Shown here: one piece after another, positions 1 to 12,985 of the stretch
Layout of the letters: each line of letters starts with the position of its first letter
Numbering within the stretch: position 1 is the stretch's first letter
DNA from: Corylus avellana
Taxonomy: Eukaryota > Streptophyta > Magnoliopsida > Fagales > Betulaceae
Direction: 5' to 3'
Length of the DNA stretch: 64,000 nt
Assembly (NCBI RefSeq): GCF_901000735.1
Contig: NC_081548.1
Coordinates: 3,410,001-3,474,000, forward strand
The notes under the pieces: generated by a model
Seen by the model: the letters and a program-made list of their open reading frames with translations, nothing else
Databases searched by the model: none
Told to the model about the DNA's origin: nothing
Position numbers and translations under genes: made by a program

Positions 1-68
1 CTGCATACACCCAAATCTTACACACAGCATCACAATAATTAGTTAAAAAATGCAAACCTAGAAGCCGT

Positions 69-1760
69 TCAAGTTGCCGTCACCTGCTGCTCTTGAAGTG
101 CGAGTGGAACAGCGGGTCTCCAAGTAGTACCTTCACCGCTGTCCATAAGAGCAATTCCAACGGCAGCTAAATCTTTCCTAATTGAATCAGATTTTTCATA
201 CTCCTTGTTCCTTCTTGCTGTGGTCCTTTCTTCTATTTTTTTCAAGACTTGGTCTTCTGTCAACTTAGCACGCTTCAAAGCCTTTTCCCTCAGCTGCTGC
301 AAAACCTGTAGCAAAAGAAAGTAAATCTTAACTATAAAATACGCAAACAGCTAACATTAGCAATATATGAGGAACATCACGTCCCAAACCATTCATATAT
401 TTGAGATCATTTAAAAAGAAGTGTGAAATAGTTGAGAAATAGAACGAGTAAACATTGTCATAATGAAACAGAGAGCAGTCTCCTAACATGAATCTTCTGT
501 ACCTCTGAGTAACTTGTAGGCATCAATCCTAAAACAGTCAGAACATTCCTGATTATCCTTTCCAAAGCTGCAAGAGATTCCATTCGCAAATCTTGCTTCT
601 TCCCCTGCTAGGATCATTCAGTTACACAGGATACAACGCAAGAGAAGTAGGAATCATATCATACCAATATCAAGAAATAAGCACATCAATAATACTGCAG
701 GGAGAAGCAACAGAGTAAAGAATCTCAATAAGGAATGAAATTTACTGCAAAAATTATGGCGGCAATTTGGCGGGGTCCAAATAAGACCCTTAAATTGGTC
801 ACGAACAAGTTAGGTTCTCAGGTTGAAATCATGGACATGGGATTCAGGTTCGATTGTCAACTCAAATTAAGTTATTAACAATGCTTGAAACCCTCACTTC
901 TGTCTAATGTCAAACCAACTCAAACTTATTTTCATGCCAAAATACAAACCAATATCACATCCTGTGAGTTTCTTCCAAGACGTACACAATACAATCAATC
1001 AAAATGAAATAAGCATAACAAAGTTGCATATTGATACCAATAAACATGTGTAAATGAAATACAATACCTTACGGGTATGTAGGAGATCATTGATGGTCTT
1101 TAATGGGTCAGATATTGCAGCCATAACAACAGAAGTATGAAGATCATCTGACATAGAGGCCTCAAAAATGTTTTGGAAGTTATTGACGCAATTTGCAGTA
1201 TCAGGTGGGATCAAATCCACTCGAATGGCCACCTCATTTGGACTTAGAACATTCTCACAATCATGCAACGTCTGCAGTCAATTAGATCTCATGAAGATGA
1301 AAAGCAGTAGAAAGTGTGATTTTAACAAGAAACCATCAGAAAACATGTGACATGTGAAATCTGTCTATGAGATTATTTATTATTAAAGTATTCTTCGTCT
1401 CATTTGTCTTAAATCTACAGTGTTGGGAAATTCAAGAAAAGAATCTCATTTGTCTCAAATCTAAAGTGCTGGGAAATTCAAGAAGAGCATAACATTTTCT
1501 CAAAATAAGTTGAAATGCTGCATTGCATCACCGGAAACTAAACCCAAGGAATCCCTAAAAAGTAATGGTGTCTTTCATCAAGGACCAATCAGACTAATAA
1601 CCACAGCAGATTGGTCCAAATAAAGAGTTTGACTCAAAATTGAAGGAAAATAATGAATAAAAAAATAAATGTGATCAACAACGTCGGGGTGATTCACCCT
1701 GAGAGAGAGAGAGAGAGAGAGAGAGAATAAATGTGATCAACAACGTCGGGGTGATTCACC

Positions 1761-1795
<35 letters not shown>

Positions 1796-4226
1796 GGGGT
1801 GGGTTCTTCTTGTTGAAAGGCAATCAGATCTTCGGTACCTGATAGATGTAGAAAATACGATCTGAAGCACTTTCAAGCTGTCCATCAGAGTAGTTGATTG
1901 GAGATCGGTAGTGGGTCCCCATCAAGAAAAGTCTCAAGGCCAGTGGATGGTAGAGGTCTATAACCTGTGAAAACATTAATTCTTACACAATAGGGATGAT
2001 TCCAAAATTGACGCTAATGCAAAAACCGAAGGACTCAAAGAAGATGATAAAGTCAGTTGTCATAACATAAAACAAATATAGGAAAACAATTGATTGCTCT
2101 AAACCAGATAGAATCCTTTACCTGCCGAATTGTAAAGAAGTTTCCAAGGGATTTGGACATTTTCTCAGAGTCAACGGTTACAAAGCCGTTGTGTATCCAG
2201 TAGCTTATATTGCTCTGTTTACATGCAGCACAACTCTGAGCAATTTCGTTTTCGTGGTGGGGAAACACAAGGTCCATTCCGCCACCATGTATGTCAAAAG
2301 AGTAACCAAGATAAGCAGCACTCATGGCACTACACTCAATATGCCATCCAGGTCTTCCAAGACCCCATGGGCTCTCCCAACATGGCTCTCCCTCCTTTGC
2401 AGCCTGCAAAATATTATGAACTCTTATAAACTTTCAACTAATTCTGAACTGAAGCTTGGATGCAAACATGATAAAGAATAAAGTTAACCAGCTTCTATCC
2501 ATTCGCCTCTAGTATTGAAGATAACAGAGAAGTCAGGCTAAATACACAAACCAAATGATATTACAAGGGGAATGGATCAATCAGAACAATAACCGATGTG
2601 GAGAGCAGCAGTGAAGATTTGCCAATACCAAAAAATGTCAAAATTTACCAACAAATTTTCATATATCTAGTCTATTTCCTATAGAATCATTTAGTTACAG
2701 AAACTTAGTGCATTTCACATTAAAAAATCTTTAAATCAAAATTTATTGTCTTGATCACATGCAACATAGATGTAGACCTCCAAGTCAACCAGTATTCACA
2801 ACATGTTACATGTGTGAGTGCATCATCAAACCACACATAAACATGTATGTGCACACACGCACACACATGCACAAATATGAAATCTACAAACCCGACTCCC
2901 TTACAGATCTGCTAAGAGTAAGCATAAAAGGTCAGATTTATCAATTCTAATTTTTCAATAATTTGTATTCATCATGCACGCGCTTTTTCCATAATTGTAA
3001 CGGACACTTACCTTCCATAAAGCAAAATCAGCAGGATTTTTCTTCCTTGAGTCCACAGCAACCCGCTCACCAGCTCGATTATCTTCTAAATTTCGCCCAG
3101 ATAATCGTCCATATTCAGGAAACTTGTCTACATTGAAGTACACGTCCCCATCAACGCTGTAGGCATACCCATTATCAAGAATCTGCCAAGAAGTGTGTCA
3201 ATGAATTAAAATTAACATATCTAATATTTCAAGGAAAAGCATCCAAGAATGCAAGAGGACTATATAACAGATACAAATACACTCCTTGAAATCAAAAGAT
3301 AATTTAGAGGAAAGTGTGTGAAGTTACTGCAGAATACATTCATATTACCATTATACTAACAAGTCAATAACATGTAGAACCGTGAGACAATAGATAATTT
3401 AATCAACGGTCTCAAGGTTAATGCAGAATCTGTACATTTTATGATAATGCTACAAAAAGGGGTCAAAATCAAAAAGGCACCTGCTTGATCATGTCAATGA
3501 TTTGGGGCATGTGATCTGATACTCGCGGTTCAACAGAAGGTGGCAGGCAATGAAGATATATCATATCTTGACGAAACTCTTCGCAGTAGCGTCTGCTCAA
3601 ACTGATTGGATCCTCCCCCAATTTATTTGCCCGAGCAATTATCTACAGAATTTGAAAAGTGCAGACTCAGCTATCCTGTCATACCAATATGAAGAGAAGT
3701 TGGTGTTTGGTATCCAGTTCTTGTAGCACAATAATATCAAAACCTGATTGACACATGAAGAGCTACAACCCAAATTACATCATTGTCTAACAGGACAGTA
3801 ACAGACAAATAATCGAGAGATGTAATGAAAGATGCATATAACAAAGAATTAGATGGCTCAAGCGATAGAATGCAGACAAATAAGTCATACAGATCAGATA
3901 TCAAGAGAACACATCCAACATTTAAGCGCACTTGACATTTGGAGGGCGGGGGAGAGAAGTCTTGATCTTCAAGTTAGTTCAACGTTTAGATGCTACATTT
4001 ATTAAACTTCATTCGTCAATCTTAAATTGGAACTCAAGAAAGCACTTATTTCAGAACTCCTAAAACTACAAAAAGCTTAATCTGCATATGTGAAGCCAAA
4101 TTAACACCCGACTCCGGCAATTACATTTTTCATGACCATTTAGTGTCTGTTTGGTTTATCGGTTTCAAAACTCACAGTTTGGCTTTTGTCTTTTAAAACG
4201 TGAATTTTTCTACGTTTTCAAGCCAC

Positions 4227-4261
<35 letters not shown>

Positions 4262-5114
4262 ATAAGTACCACCAATTTTTTTTTTTCAAACACACTCCCA
4301 CGATTTTGTTTAAAAAGGAGCTTTTGGCCTCCAAAATCGCCTGGCCAAACGCAATCTTAGAGATCAAACCAAAGTCTATTCAACAGAAGGGAAAGCCCAA
4401 CCAAATGGATTCATACACGTTCAGATACAAAGCCAATAAGTATGCATGGCTAACCAAGCAATCTCTTATCACATTTTATTCGAAATCCCAACAAGTCCAT
4501 CACACAATTTACTACGCAGAAAGCAAAATCAATGCTAAAATTTGTAATTCTTAAGCGTAAGCTAACTGGGCAATTTCAGCTCACCTTGTCGTCCACATCG
4601 GTGAAATTCCGAACATAACGGACTTCACACCCCAAATGCCTAAGATATCTGCCTAAACACAAACACATAAACACATTACCAAAACCCAAATGCACAAACA
4701 CGTAGTTTCTATATATATATAGACACAAATATATGGAAAGAAATAGAGAGATGGAAGTGAGGACCTGTAGAGAACATCAAAAGTGACATAGACGCGAGCG
4801 TGGCCGATATGGCTGAGATCGTAAGCGGTGACTCCGCACACGTACATGCCCACCAGACCCTCCACTTTGGGCTTGAACACTTGCTTCTTCTTGCTCATCG
4901 TGTTGTACAGCCACAGCTCCGTCGATGACGACGGAACCGAAGGCTGAGGCGAGCTCAGAGAACTGAGACGAGTACAACGGATAAGGCTGCTCTTTTTGGG
5001 CTTCGGCTTGAAGAAGAGAGTGTGCGAGTGGTGGGATGTGAGTCGAATCGTCCGTACCGAGTTGGGGAATCGGATTGGGAAGAAAGGTCTGTAGAACTTG
5101 AGAAGCGTAGCCAT
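69..5114 (-). CDS. Cysteinyl-tRNA synthetase, organelle-targeted form (9 exons)
   Basis: This class I synthetase charges tRNA-Cys with cysteine. Coding exons, read on the minus strand: 5114-4765, 4648-4585, 3642-3481, 3182-3012, 2403-2122, 1964-1839, 1271-1068, 604-503 and 305-69. They sum to 1698 nt (565 aa plus TGA), and every junction is GT-AG and in frame. The HIGH motif (SHIGHARVY) is near residues 101-109 and KMSKS near 330-334. Likely zinc ligands are the Cys of VCGVTAYD (residue 93), the Cys of HIEC (273) and the HHENE motif (about 298-302). The C-terminal helical part ends in a lysine-rich [18 protein letters not shown] stretch. The first 60 or so residues are rich in Ser, Arg and Thr and poor in acids, as in a plastid/mitochondrial transit peptide, and length and N-terminus resemble Arabidopsis At2g31170. 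The first ATG of the long open exon was taken as start because it begins the transit peptide. Targeting is inferred. Confidence 0.95.
1664..1791. repeat. Tandem duplication of a 62-bp unit ending in (GA)n
   Basis: Two copies, 1664-1725 and 1726-1791, each start with AATAAATGTGATCAACAACG and end in a GA-dinucleotide run. They lie in intron 6 of the cysteinyl-tRNA synthetase gene, about 50 bp downstream of its donor site. The copies are almost identical, so the duplication looks recent. Confidence 0.85.
4143..4356. mobile_element. Tourist-like MITE (PIF/Harbinger type) in intron 2 of the CysRS gene
   Basis: The left end reads GTGTCTGTTTGGTT and the right end, reverse-complemented, reads GATTGCGTTTGGCC. 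Both sides are flanked by TTA (4140-4142 and 4357-4359). The TTA duplication and the G...GTTTGG inverted ends are typical of PIF/Harbinger-derived MITEs. The element was later interrupted by a very short LINE insertion (4230-4268). It has no coding capacity. Confidence 0.65.
4223..4280 (-). mobile_element. Ultra-short 5'-truncated LINE tip with target-site duplication
   Basis: CCACCAATTTTT occurs at 4223-4234 and again at 4269-4280. Between the copies are a T run and the octamer GATAAGTA (4261-4268). The same poly-T plus GATAAGTA or GATAAATA begins the longer LINE tips at 34575 and 52839. The element is therefore read as a minus-strand LINE insertion that kept only its poly-A and the last 8 bp of its 3' end. 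Confidence 0.6.
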
Positions 5115-6618
5115 TTTGGCTGTTTCGGTGGTTCTGCTCTCCGCTTCGCTGTCGTTTTGGGGTTCAAGCTTTTGGTACCCCTGGAATTGGATAGAGGTTT
5201 TGCTACTAGTAATTCTATATGAGATAATTTTTATGTGGTTCATCAAATGGGTCCATAAAGGGTTCTCCCCACCCTCCAAATAATCAAGTTAGAGAAAAAA
5301 AAAAAAGAATTTATTCTACTATTATCGTATTTTGTTGATTATTTAATAAATACTGATAGACAATATCACATCGACTATGTAAAATAAATGTATGGTGCAT
5401 AGGATTAAATATCACCCAAAATTATATAGCAATAATCCTCTTAGAAAGATAAGATGTCTTTGATGATGATTAGGAGCTCAATTGCCAATTTCATGAGATT
5501 GTGAACCATTGAAATGGTATAGGCTCCTAAACATTTTTAGGGAGAAATGAGAAGTATCATTTTACCCTTAAAATTTTGTTTTGTTACATCAAACCGTCTT
5601 TTAAATGACATTATATACACTATCAAATTTGTAAAATTTGCTATGGAGTTCTGCTCCTTTAAAATAAAGTGGGTCAACCAGTTTAAGAAGATAATTGATT
5701 TATTTAATGTAACAACCATTATCAAAGTATAATTTCAATAGAACACAACTGATCTGAATCAAAGAGAGCAGTCACTTGTTGGGTATATTTGGTCATCTCA
5801 TACGAGGGAATACAGCAAAATTTTCGTCCACCTTTATTTTGGCCACATTTCTTTAAAGTACTGCTAAAAAAAACCCCTAGATTACTCTACTTTCCTCAAC
5901 AGAATCGTTAGAACATGCTTCACATTAAATTTTTCCAAGTATGCTTATTTTATAAGCATTACGAAAGACAGGAGCCAAATGCATACATTGGTCTAAAGGA
6001 TGTTTCATTGGTATTTAATAGCGTTTTCTGGAATAGTTTTGTTGACAAATCCCCTAATCCCTATGGCCTTTTTCCATCTCGTAGATCTCGAAAATTTACA
6101 TGAAGCCAAACAAAAATTTGGCCCGATCAAACAATCAGAAAACGATATTCAAATATGGGATGTAGACGTCTCTTGCAAATTTGCACAGCATGGGAAGTTA
6201 ACAAATCAATTAAATTATACAACTGGAAACATTGCTATAGCTCAACTCTGGATTAACTTCAGAGAACGAATGCACAGGCATAAATGGTAGGAAACAGAAG
6301 CTTTCCTATTGACTGAATTACATGAAATATTTCATCGAGTTTATATAGTTGCATCCAACTTCACTTAAGCCAAAATAGAGGCACCAATGGGGGAGGACGG
6401 CTCGGTAAATGTATTCCCCCTATAAAAATTGCTGCCACTCTTCTGATCCAAGAGAATAATCTTGCTAATGTGAGACACAATTCCCTCGAGACAAGCAGAT
6501 GCAACAAATGTGTACAAATGTTCGGAAAGTAATGATGTGGCTCATGCAAAACTTGCTGAATGAATATACCGAATAGGAAGTTGCGCAGATTTTCCTGATA
6601 AGAAGCTATTTCCTCTGA
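5115..6618. other. Spacer between CysRS and HPGT genes
   Basis: This AT-rich spacer holds the CysRS 5'UTR and promoter (upstream of 5114) and, toward 6618, the 3'UTR of the galactosyltransferase gene. No conserved reading frame, RNA gene or clear repeat was seen; the short open frames have no recognisable family signature. Confidence 0.6.
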
Positions 6619-8020
6619 TCAAGCCAGGGAACACACCTTGTCTGGAAATACGACAGAAGAACATTAAATACAAGTTACACATTGCTGGTAAACATGTCTT
6701 TAAAATGATGGTTAAACTTCTTTTGAACACAATTATTAAGACAGACCCCAAACCTGCTCAGACCCTATGTTTCAAAGATGGTTCTGTGATTTAGACTCTT
6801 TCTTTAAGGTTTTTTCTATTTAGAGTCGTCAATATAAGAATCGATTTTCGCCTACTCTATATTTTCCATAAAGAATTTCCTGTTAACAATTTGAAAATGT
6901 TAAATAAACTACCAACTTTATTAAAATTTAAGCATTGTAGCAAGCTCACCTTGTCTAATGCTACTGCAGCAAAGGCGATTGTCATCTATGTAAGTTGATT
7001 GGAGACCCATCATCCATGAGCCCACTGATATATCGTCATGAGCATAAGCCTTAAGAGATGCACTGGATACGACAAGGAGAATGAAATGAGTTTCAAACTC
7101 GTATATAATGATTAAAATGTAATACTACATTCAGCAACTACAGTTTAATACAGCGGACGGAAAGAAATGATGCAATATAGGAAATGAAACTGCTCAACAC
7201 CAAGGTCTATACAGGTTAGCTTATAATAAAACTATAAGCAGCTTACCTGTTCATGATTTAAACTGAAAATCAATTCTTTTATCACTTTGGACTTACAAGC
7301 ACATCATTGCAAACTTTCATAGTATGCAAGTTGATAACAAATGAGAGTCATGGACACACCAATTGGACAGACCATCAAGTTCCAATTTTCAAATAGATTT
7401 AGATCTTGAGGTTCTTATCATCAGCAAATTAGAGTAAGCCGACACAACCTAACCTTAGCTCAAAACTTAAAACAGAATTGCCTATTGAACCAGACCCTGT
7501 TTTCCCAGTTAAGGCACTGGCAACTAACCTGTTTATGTTAATATACTCAGCTAAATTCTTGGAGAGGATAAGAAGAGCTCCAGATGCATGTCGGAAGTAC
7601 CTGATTAAGAAAAGTAATTAATCAAGTTTAGTATCACAGCAATTGGAGCAGCAAGGAGGCACCATCCAAAAGAGAACCGTCAACTACATAATTGATCGCT
7701 AAAGGAGGACAGATGCAGACTAGTTTGTGAGAACTATTTTCAGTCCTCCCAGCATCCTCAGAAATAATTATCATATCATGCAGCAAACAAACACGCCACT
7801 GTCAACTCGTTCAAGTCATACAATGATTAAGGGTGAGGACGATTGTGAAGCTGCATTGCAGACTGTTCAAGTGAGTATTGTATAATAAAGCCCGCTTCTT
7901 CATATGATATTTTTTTTTTTAAAGCCAATTACTCCAAGATTATCAATGCTTTACTTTTATCAAATATTCATGTCTAACACTATCGTGAAGGCCACTCTTA
8001 ATTTCACAAGTTACCAAAGC

Positions 8021-8055
<35 letters not shown>

Positions 8056-11000
8056 TGTTCTGAATGATTAAGACTCCATTAGCTGTAAATAAGGCAAGGA
8101 AACATAAAAAAACACTAAGAGCACGTTTGGTTTGCGGATTGAGTATTCCATTAGGAAAAGGAATAGAGGACAGTGGAATGGAATAATTATTCTTATTCTT
8201 TAGTTTGGTAACAACATATATATTCTAATTGGAGTTGAACCAAAATTACCAAAAACCCACCCTTATTTAAAAAAAATAAATAAAAAATAAAAAAATAAAA
8301 GAGGGAAAACCTAGAATTGCAGGGGTGGCTGGCCACGCCCTGGCAAGACCTGGGGGTGGTCGCACCACCCCCGGTGGATTTGGGGGTGGCGGGCCACCGC
8401 CGATGGCAACGGGGGAGGCCGCGGCCACCCCCTAAACATAGTGGGGGTGGCTGCGTCCTCCATCGAAGGTGGCCAGGCCACCCTCGATGAGCCTCGGGGG
8501 TGGCCCCCAAATCCACCGGGGGTGGTGCAGGGCACCTCGGGGGTCCAGCCCAAGGTGCTCTAAGGGTGGTGCGACCACCCCCAGGTCCTGCCAGGGGGTT
8601 GCCGGCCACCCCTTGAATTCTAGGTTTTCCTTTCTTTCCTTTTTTTAATAAAAAACAAATTTAAGGGTTAAAATAAAATTTTCGAAAAAAATTGGTTTAA
8701 TTTAGAGTAATACAGTTAGATCGCAAACTATTAACAAAAAATTAAGCCAAATAAAAAAGCATTGCACACTTATAATGCACAAAGATCTATGAATACCAAA
8801 TATAAAAAATTGAATATCCACACTTGTTCTCATCCACTAGCTACTAGCTAGATCACTTACGATTTCTCATCGCCAAATTTCCACCAATCAGGTTCATACC
8901 AAGCCTTTCCCCTGAAAATGAACAACAATTTTAGATGCTGAAAAGCTTATTTCAACATAATTTTCAGATACTCAATCAAGATCCTTTAAAAGAAATATAC
9001 TTTTATCAAAAATTTCAATTAATCCCTACCATTTTTTAGAAGTACAAGAATATAAGCATGCCACATATAATTATTCTGCACAGCTTGGAAGATAATTTGA
9101 AAAGCTTCAATTAAGATTTAGAGTTCTTATAAATCAGTAAGAGTGCATATGTTAATATCTATCATGGATGAGGTAAGACAAGCAATCACAATGAAGCTGA
9201 AGAAAATATAATAGGGCATATACTCGTCAGATATCACATCTCCTGACTTCATGCACCCAATGTAAGCACCAGCTTGACCACGACGACGATCAAGAAGTCC
9301 AATTAACCCCTCTGCCAGACCAGAAAACAGTGCAAATAATATATCAAAAAATCAGAATTTACAAAGTTGTGATGTTCTGGACAAATAGTACATAAAAAAT
9401 TACCAAGATCCAGGCCTATATTGTCATCAACTTTTACATAAAATTCTGCATCCCATTTTTGAACCGCAGTACTGAAGAAAAACTTTGCTTTCTTGGGCAG
9501 CTCTTCTTGAGCCTCCTCATGACCTTCCTAATATATTATCAAAGAAACATGTATGTTTAAACTCTATGATTTGCATGTTCATAAAGATATAAAATGAGAG
9601 GAAAGCTACTCAAACTTGAGCAAGTACGTACAACTTAAAGAAATCAAAAGTTTCTTTTCCATTAGAAGTTTAATTTTATATGCAAAGAATTGGCGTACAT
9701 GGCAATATCGTTATATGTCAGTTCATATAATCAAAGGCAGAAGACTGACCACTTGAATTGTACTAACATTTGAATCTATAACTTACAAGAATCAAGAAAT
9801 CCTTTGTTGAGCGATTTTCCTTGTCAATATTGCGATCTAAGCTATCACCTCGATTGGCACTGCCGGTTTCAAAGTGAAAGAAAGAAAAATTATATATATA
9901 TAAAAGAGAACTTTGTCCCATTCTCCTACCAAAATGTAGAGCTGGTAGTTCCAAAAGAACCAACCAAACAAGTAAATGTACAGTACAAGAAAGCATATAC
10001 TATTTTAAGGATTAAGTTTTTTTGGAAAAACCTCCGACCAACTACAAAGCGAATGACCACTCCTCTTTCTTCAAGTTTTCTCAAGTCATCACCTGTAAAA
10101 GCCAAAATGGTGCCTGTAACACATTGTTTAAAAAGAAAGGCATATCCCAATATGGGGCTGATAATGTTCGACGTGTCATACAACATTTGGAAATTCATAT
10201 AAGAATAAGTGATAGAGATAAATAAGCAATTAATTAAAAGTAAAAGGAGAACAAACAAGATCAGTAAATGTCGAAGCATCATAAATTAAGGCCTCATATA
10301 TGTCGACTATATAGAATATTACAAAAAAGAATTCTCACGAGCTTGCTTAAATATAATATGTCATGCTGAAATGTCAACTATGTCTAGATTGGTCAGCCTC
10401 CATCTACCATAACTTAAAGCATTTTAGTCAGAGCCTCTATAACAAGGAAAAAAGGCAAAGGAGACAAATGATCACCATGTCTCAAAACCATGAGAACTAC
10501 TACAGAAACCAGAATGAGTGTCATTCACCAAAACAGAAAAAGCACACTGAAGAAATACAATGCGCTATCCAATTACATCATTTCTCCCTAAAACCACACC
10601 TCCTCAATGGGTCTAATAAAAACTCAAAGCTAACATGATCGTAGGCATTCTCAATATCCTATTTGCAAAGCACAACTGGCACTCTAGATCTAATCCAATC
10701 CAAACATTCATTTGCTATAAGAATGGAGTCAAGGATCTGCCTACCTCTAACAAACGCATTCTAAGGCTTCAAAATAATCTTCTCTACAACCCTTTTCAAC
10801 CTATTGGCTAGGACCACACATCTAGCGAAATAGGTAATATCAAGCACCAAAGCTATACCCAAGTTGATTTCAATAGTCAAAAAACATTCATTAGGCAATA
10901 TGTACTTTTCAAATTGCCACTAATAATATCATCATACACCTAAAAAACAGAAAAGATCAGGTTATGTAAAATTTCTGGTGATCAATTTTATAACCAATGC

Positions 11001-11449
11001 ACATCCCAGTCACAAAAGAGAGTGATGGAATTCAGATAGCAAGAAATGTATGTAAAGACAAAGACTATCTTAAATCAAACTATGCCAATCAAAGTTGGAA
11101 GCTTAATATTCATCCAAGAAAGAATAAGTACAGACCGAGCATAATCAGCACATCGCAATCCCAACTGACCTTTAGGCATCCAAGACCCTCTAAACACATT
11201 TCGCCTCAAGCGACTACCAAATCCAGTATAAACTCCAATAACAGCAAGAAGCCTTTGGCCAGAAGAAGACCCACTTTGCTGCAATTGGTTCTTGAGGTAC
11301 CCTTGACTCTTCGCCAAAGTCAATTCCATCTCAACTTCCACAATCCTCCTCTCCAGATCCCTAAAAACCAACACCACAGATACCAATACAAACACCATAT
11401 AGTGACAAAAGGAAACATACCAAACTATAGAAAGAAATATTAAAAGGGA

Positions 11450-11492
<43 letters not shown>

Positions 11493-12558
11493 GATAAGAA
11501 AGATAAGAAAGGTACCTGCATCCTAGAACCATTAGCTTATCTTCAACTGTAAGCACTTTGGGTCTCTAACAACAATAACACAGAAACATATTAAAGATAT
11601 ATTGAATTAAAAAATGGAAGACGAAACAAAACATCAGCACATGCCACCATCCCTCAAGTCAGAACCCAGGAAAATGTAAGAAAACTTTAGATAAAAGAAA
11701 TCATAATTTATCATCTTATGAAGTCCCTTCTTCAATCCCCCAACAAAAAAGGGAACCGCACGATTAAATTCGACTTATTCTTTTCAATAAGTACATTAAT
11801 TTCATTAAAAGCGCAAAGGGGCACAACCCAATTACACACAAGCTATACAAGAGAGACCCAATGAAGTATAGAGACCCCCTGGAGAAAAACTCGACTTATT
11901 CTAGTATTTATAATAAGCTTAACTGAGCTCAATTTTGTTTCTTGAGGTCCGATACAATGGAAATCATTCTTAACTTACTTCAATTTCCTAGTACAAGATT
12001 CAGATTTCAGCGCCTAACAAAAGGAGGAGAACAAAAATAAATCACAGACCTGGAGGGAGTTCTTGTCAAGAAGACTAGTAAGTAATTTTCTGTTCTCTGC
12101 ATCTTGCCACAACCTAATTATCGCACAACCAAAAAACTGACAATTAGTATGAATGATTTAAAATGCACAAATCGTAAAACATATAATTAGATAGCCGAAC
12201 TAAACGCTGCATTTCGGTTTTTCTTTTTTCCTCTTTTTCCATGGATTGGATCATGGAACCACTAACACCGGAATCGCATTTGACTTCCATAGACCCCGAA
12301 TCCACAACAATGTTTCCAATTATATGCAGCCAAACACATCCTAAACTTCTATCATTATTCTTTCCAGAAATTAAAATCAAAGCAAAACCTCAAATCTATA
12401 ATTTTCTGTCTCGGTCAAGGAAGAGGGACGAACCGGCCGGCGACATAAAGCCAAGCGACACAAGAGAAGAAGGCCATCAGAAGCGAGGGTTTCGAGGCCT
12501 GGAGAGGCTTAGATCTCCACCGCCTGTCCGATTTCATTGCCGCCGGTGAACTCTCCAT
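6619..12558 (-). CDS. Hydroxyproline O-galactosyltransferase, HPGT1-3 group (12 exons)
   Basis: A GT31-family type II membrane enzyme of the secretory pathway. In Arabidopsis, HPGT1-3 add the first galactose to hydroxyproline of arabinogalactan proteins. Exons on the minus strand: 12558-12434, 12113-12050, 11565-11516, 11360-11170, 10092-10032, 9859-9787, 9527-9404, 9311-9224, 8911-8861, 7600-7529, 7062-6950 and 6641-6619; 1035 nt, 344 aa plus TGA. A short basic tail precedes a membrane anchor at about residues 24-41. Then come the [19 protein letters not shown] segment, [13 protein letters not shown], the [10 protein letters not shown] strand, and the VDDN (DxD-like) metal/UDP-sugar motif at about 221-224. 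The protein ends in RQDKVCSLA, as HPGT2/3 do. No galectin domain is present, consistent with HPGTs rather than GALTs. It matches At2g25300/At4g32120 closely; which of the three paralogues it is was not resolved. Introns 2, 4 and 9 carry transposon remains. Confidence 0.94.
8118..8730. mobile_element. Transposon-like insertion with GC-rich fold-back core, intron 9 of HPGT gene
   Basis: It begins with GAGCACGTTTGGTTTGCGG, like a PIF/Tourist end; the right end (about 8730) is poorly preserved. The core at 8313-8632 is very GC-rich and made of GGGGTGGC and GCCACCCC words. Its two flanks are inverted copies: CCTAGAATT, then CTGGCA, then ACCTGGGGGTGGTCGCACCA on the left matches the reverse complement on the right (8570-8630). 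The open frame through the core is compositional and not a gene. Confidence 0.55.
10400..10870 (-). pseudogene. LINE reverse-transcriptase remnant in intron 4 of HPGT gene
   Basis: Read on the minus strand with frameshifts and stops, the segment contains [34 protein letters not shown] and [12 protein letters not shown], then farther on WIAHCISSV. These are the order and spacing of conserved plant L1-type LINE reverse-transcriptase motifs. Several in-frame stops show it is dead. It lies in the same orientation as the host gene. Confidence 0.8.
11460..11486. repeat. (AT)n microsatellite
   Basis: A run of alternating T and A in intron 3 of the galactosyltransferase gene, about 30 bp upstream (plus-strand sense) of the edge of exon 3. 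Confidence 0.85.
11782..11890 (-). mobile_element. 5'-truncated LINE tip with perfect 12-bp target-site duplication
   Basis: TCGACTTATTCT flanks the insert at 11770-11781 and 11891-11902. The body reads CAATAAGTACATTAATTTC, then AAAGCGCAAAGGGGCACAACCC. This matches the 3'-terminal sequence of the LINE tips at 34575-34657 and 52839-52904, in the minus orientation. It lies in intron 2 of the galactosyltransferase gene. Confidence 0.8.
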
Positions 12559-12985
12559 CTCCACCAGAGAGAGTCACTTCTCTTAGGACATACGTGTATG
12601 CAAGTGTTGATGATTTGAATGAGAGATCGTGAAAAAGGTAAGTAGTCCGATCAATTGGAAATGGAAGAGGAATCAGTGAAGAGCAGCAGCAACAGACGAA
12701 GCTTTGAATTTTCAGGGAGAGAGATCTGTGGCTTCCAATGCAAATTGATGTCGCAGAGGCCGAGGTCCGTTTCGGGTCTATTTCGTAAACTAAACGGGGC
12801 TTAATCTTTTGAATTCGGAGTTCAAATTTATATAAATAAAAAAATATATAAATACATAGAGATTTTTTATGTGCATTTATGGAAAATAAAAACAGACAAA
12901 TCTTAAATTTAATCCTATATTAAGTCATAAGTCTTATATAAACGTTACATGTCTATAAACTCATCTTTAAAATGCAAAAAAAAGT

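Noticed and set aside
8193..8609. Long Pro/Gly-rich minus-strand open frame of 138 aa
   Set aside because: It lies across a GC-rich fold-back of GGGGTGGC words within an intron; low complexity explains the open frame, and no family signature is present.
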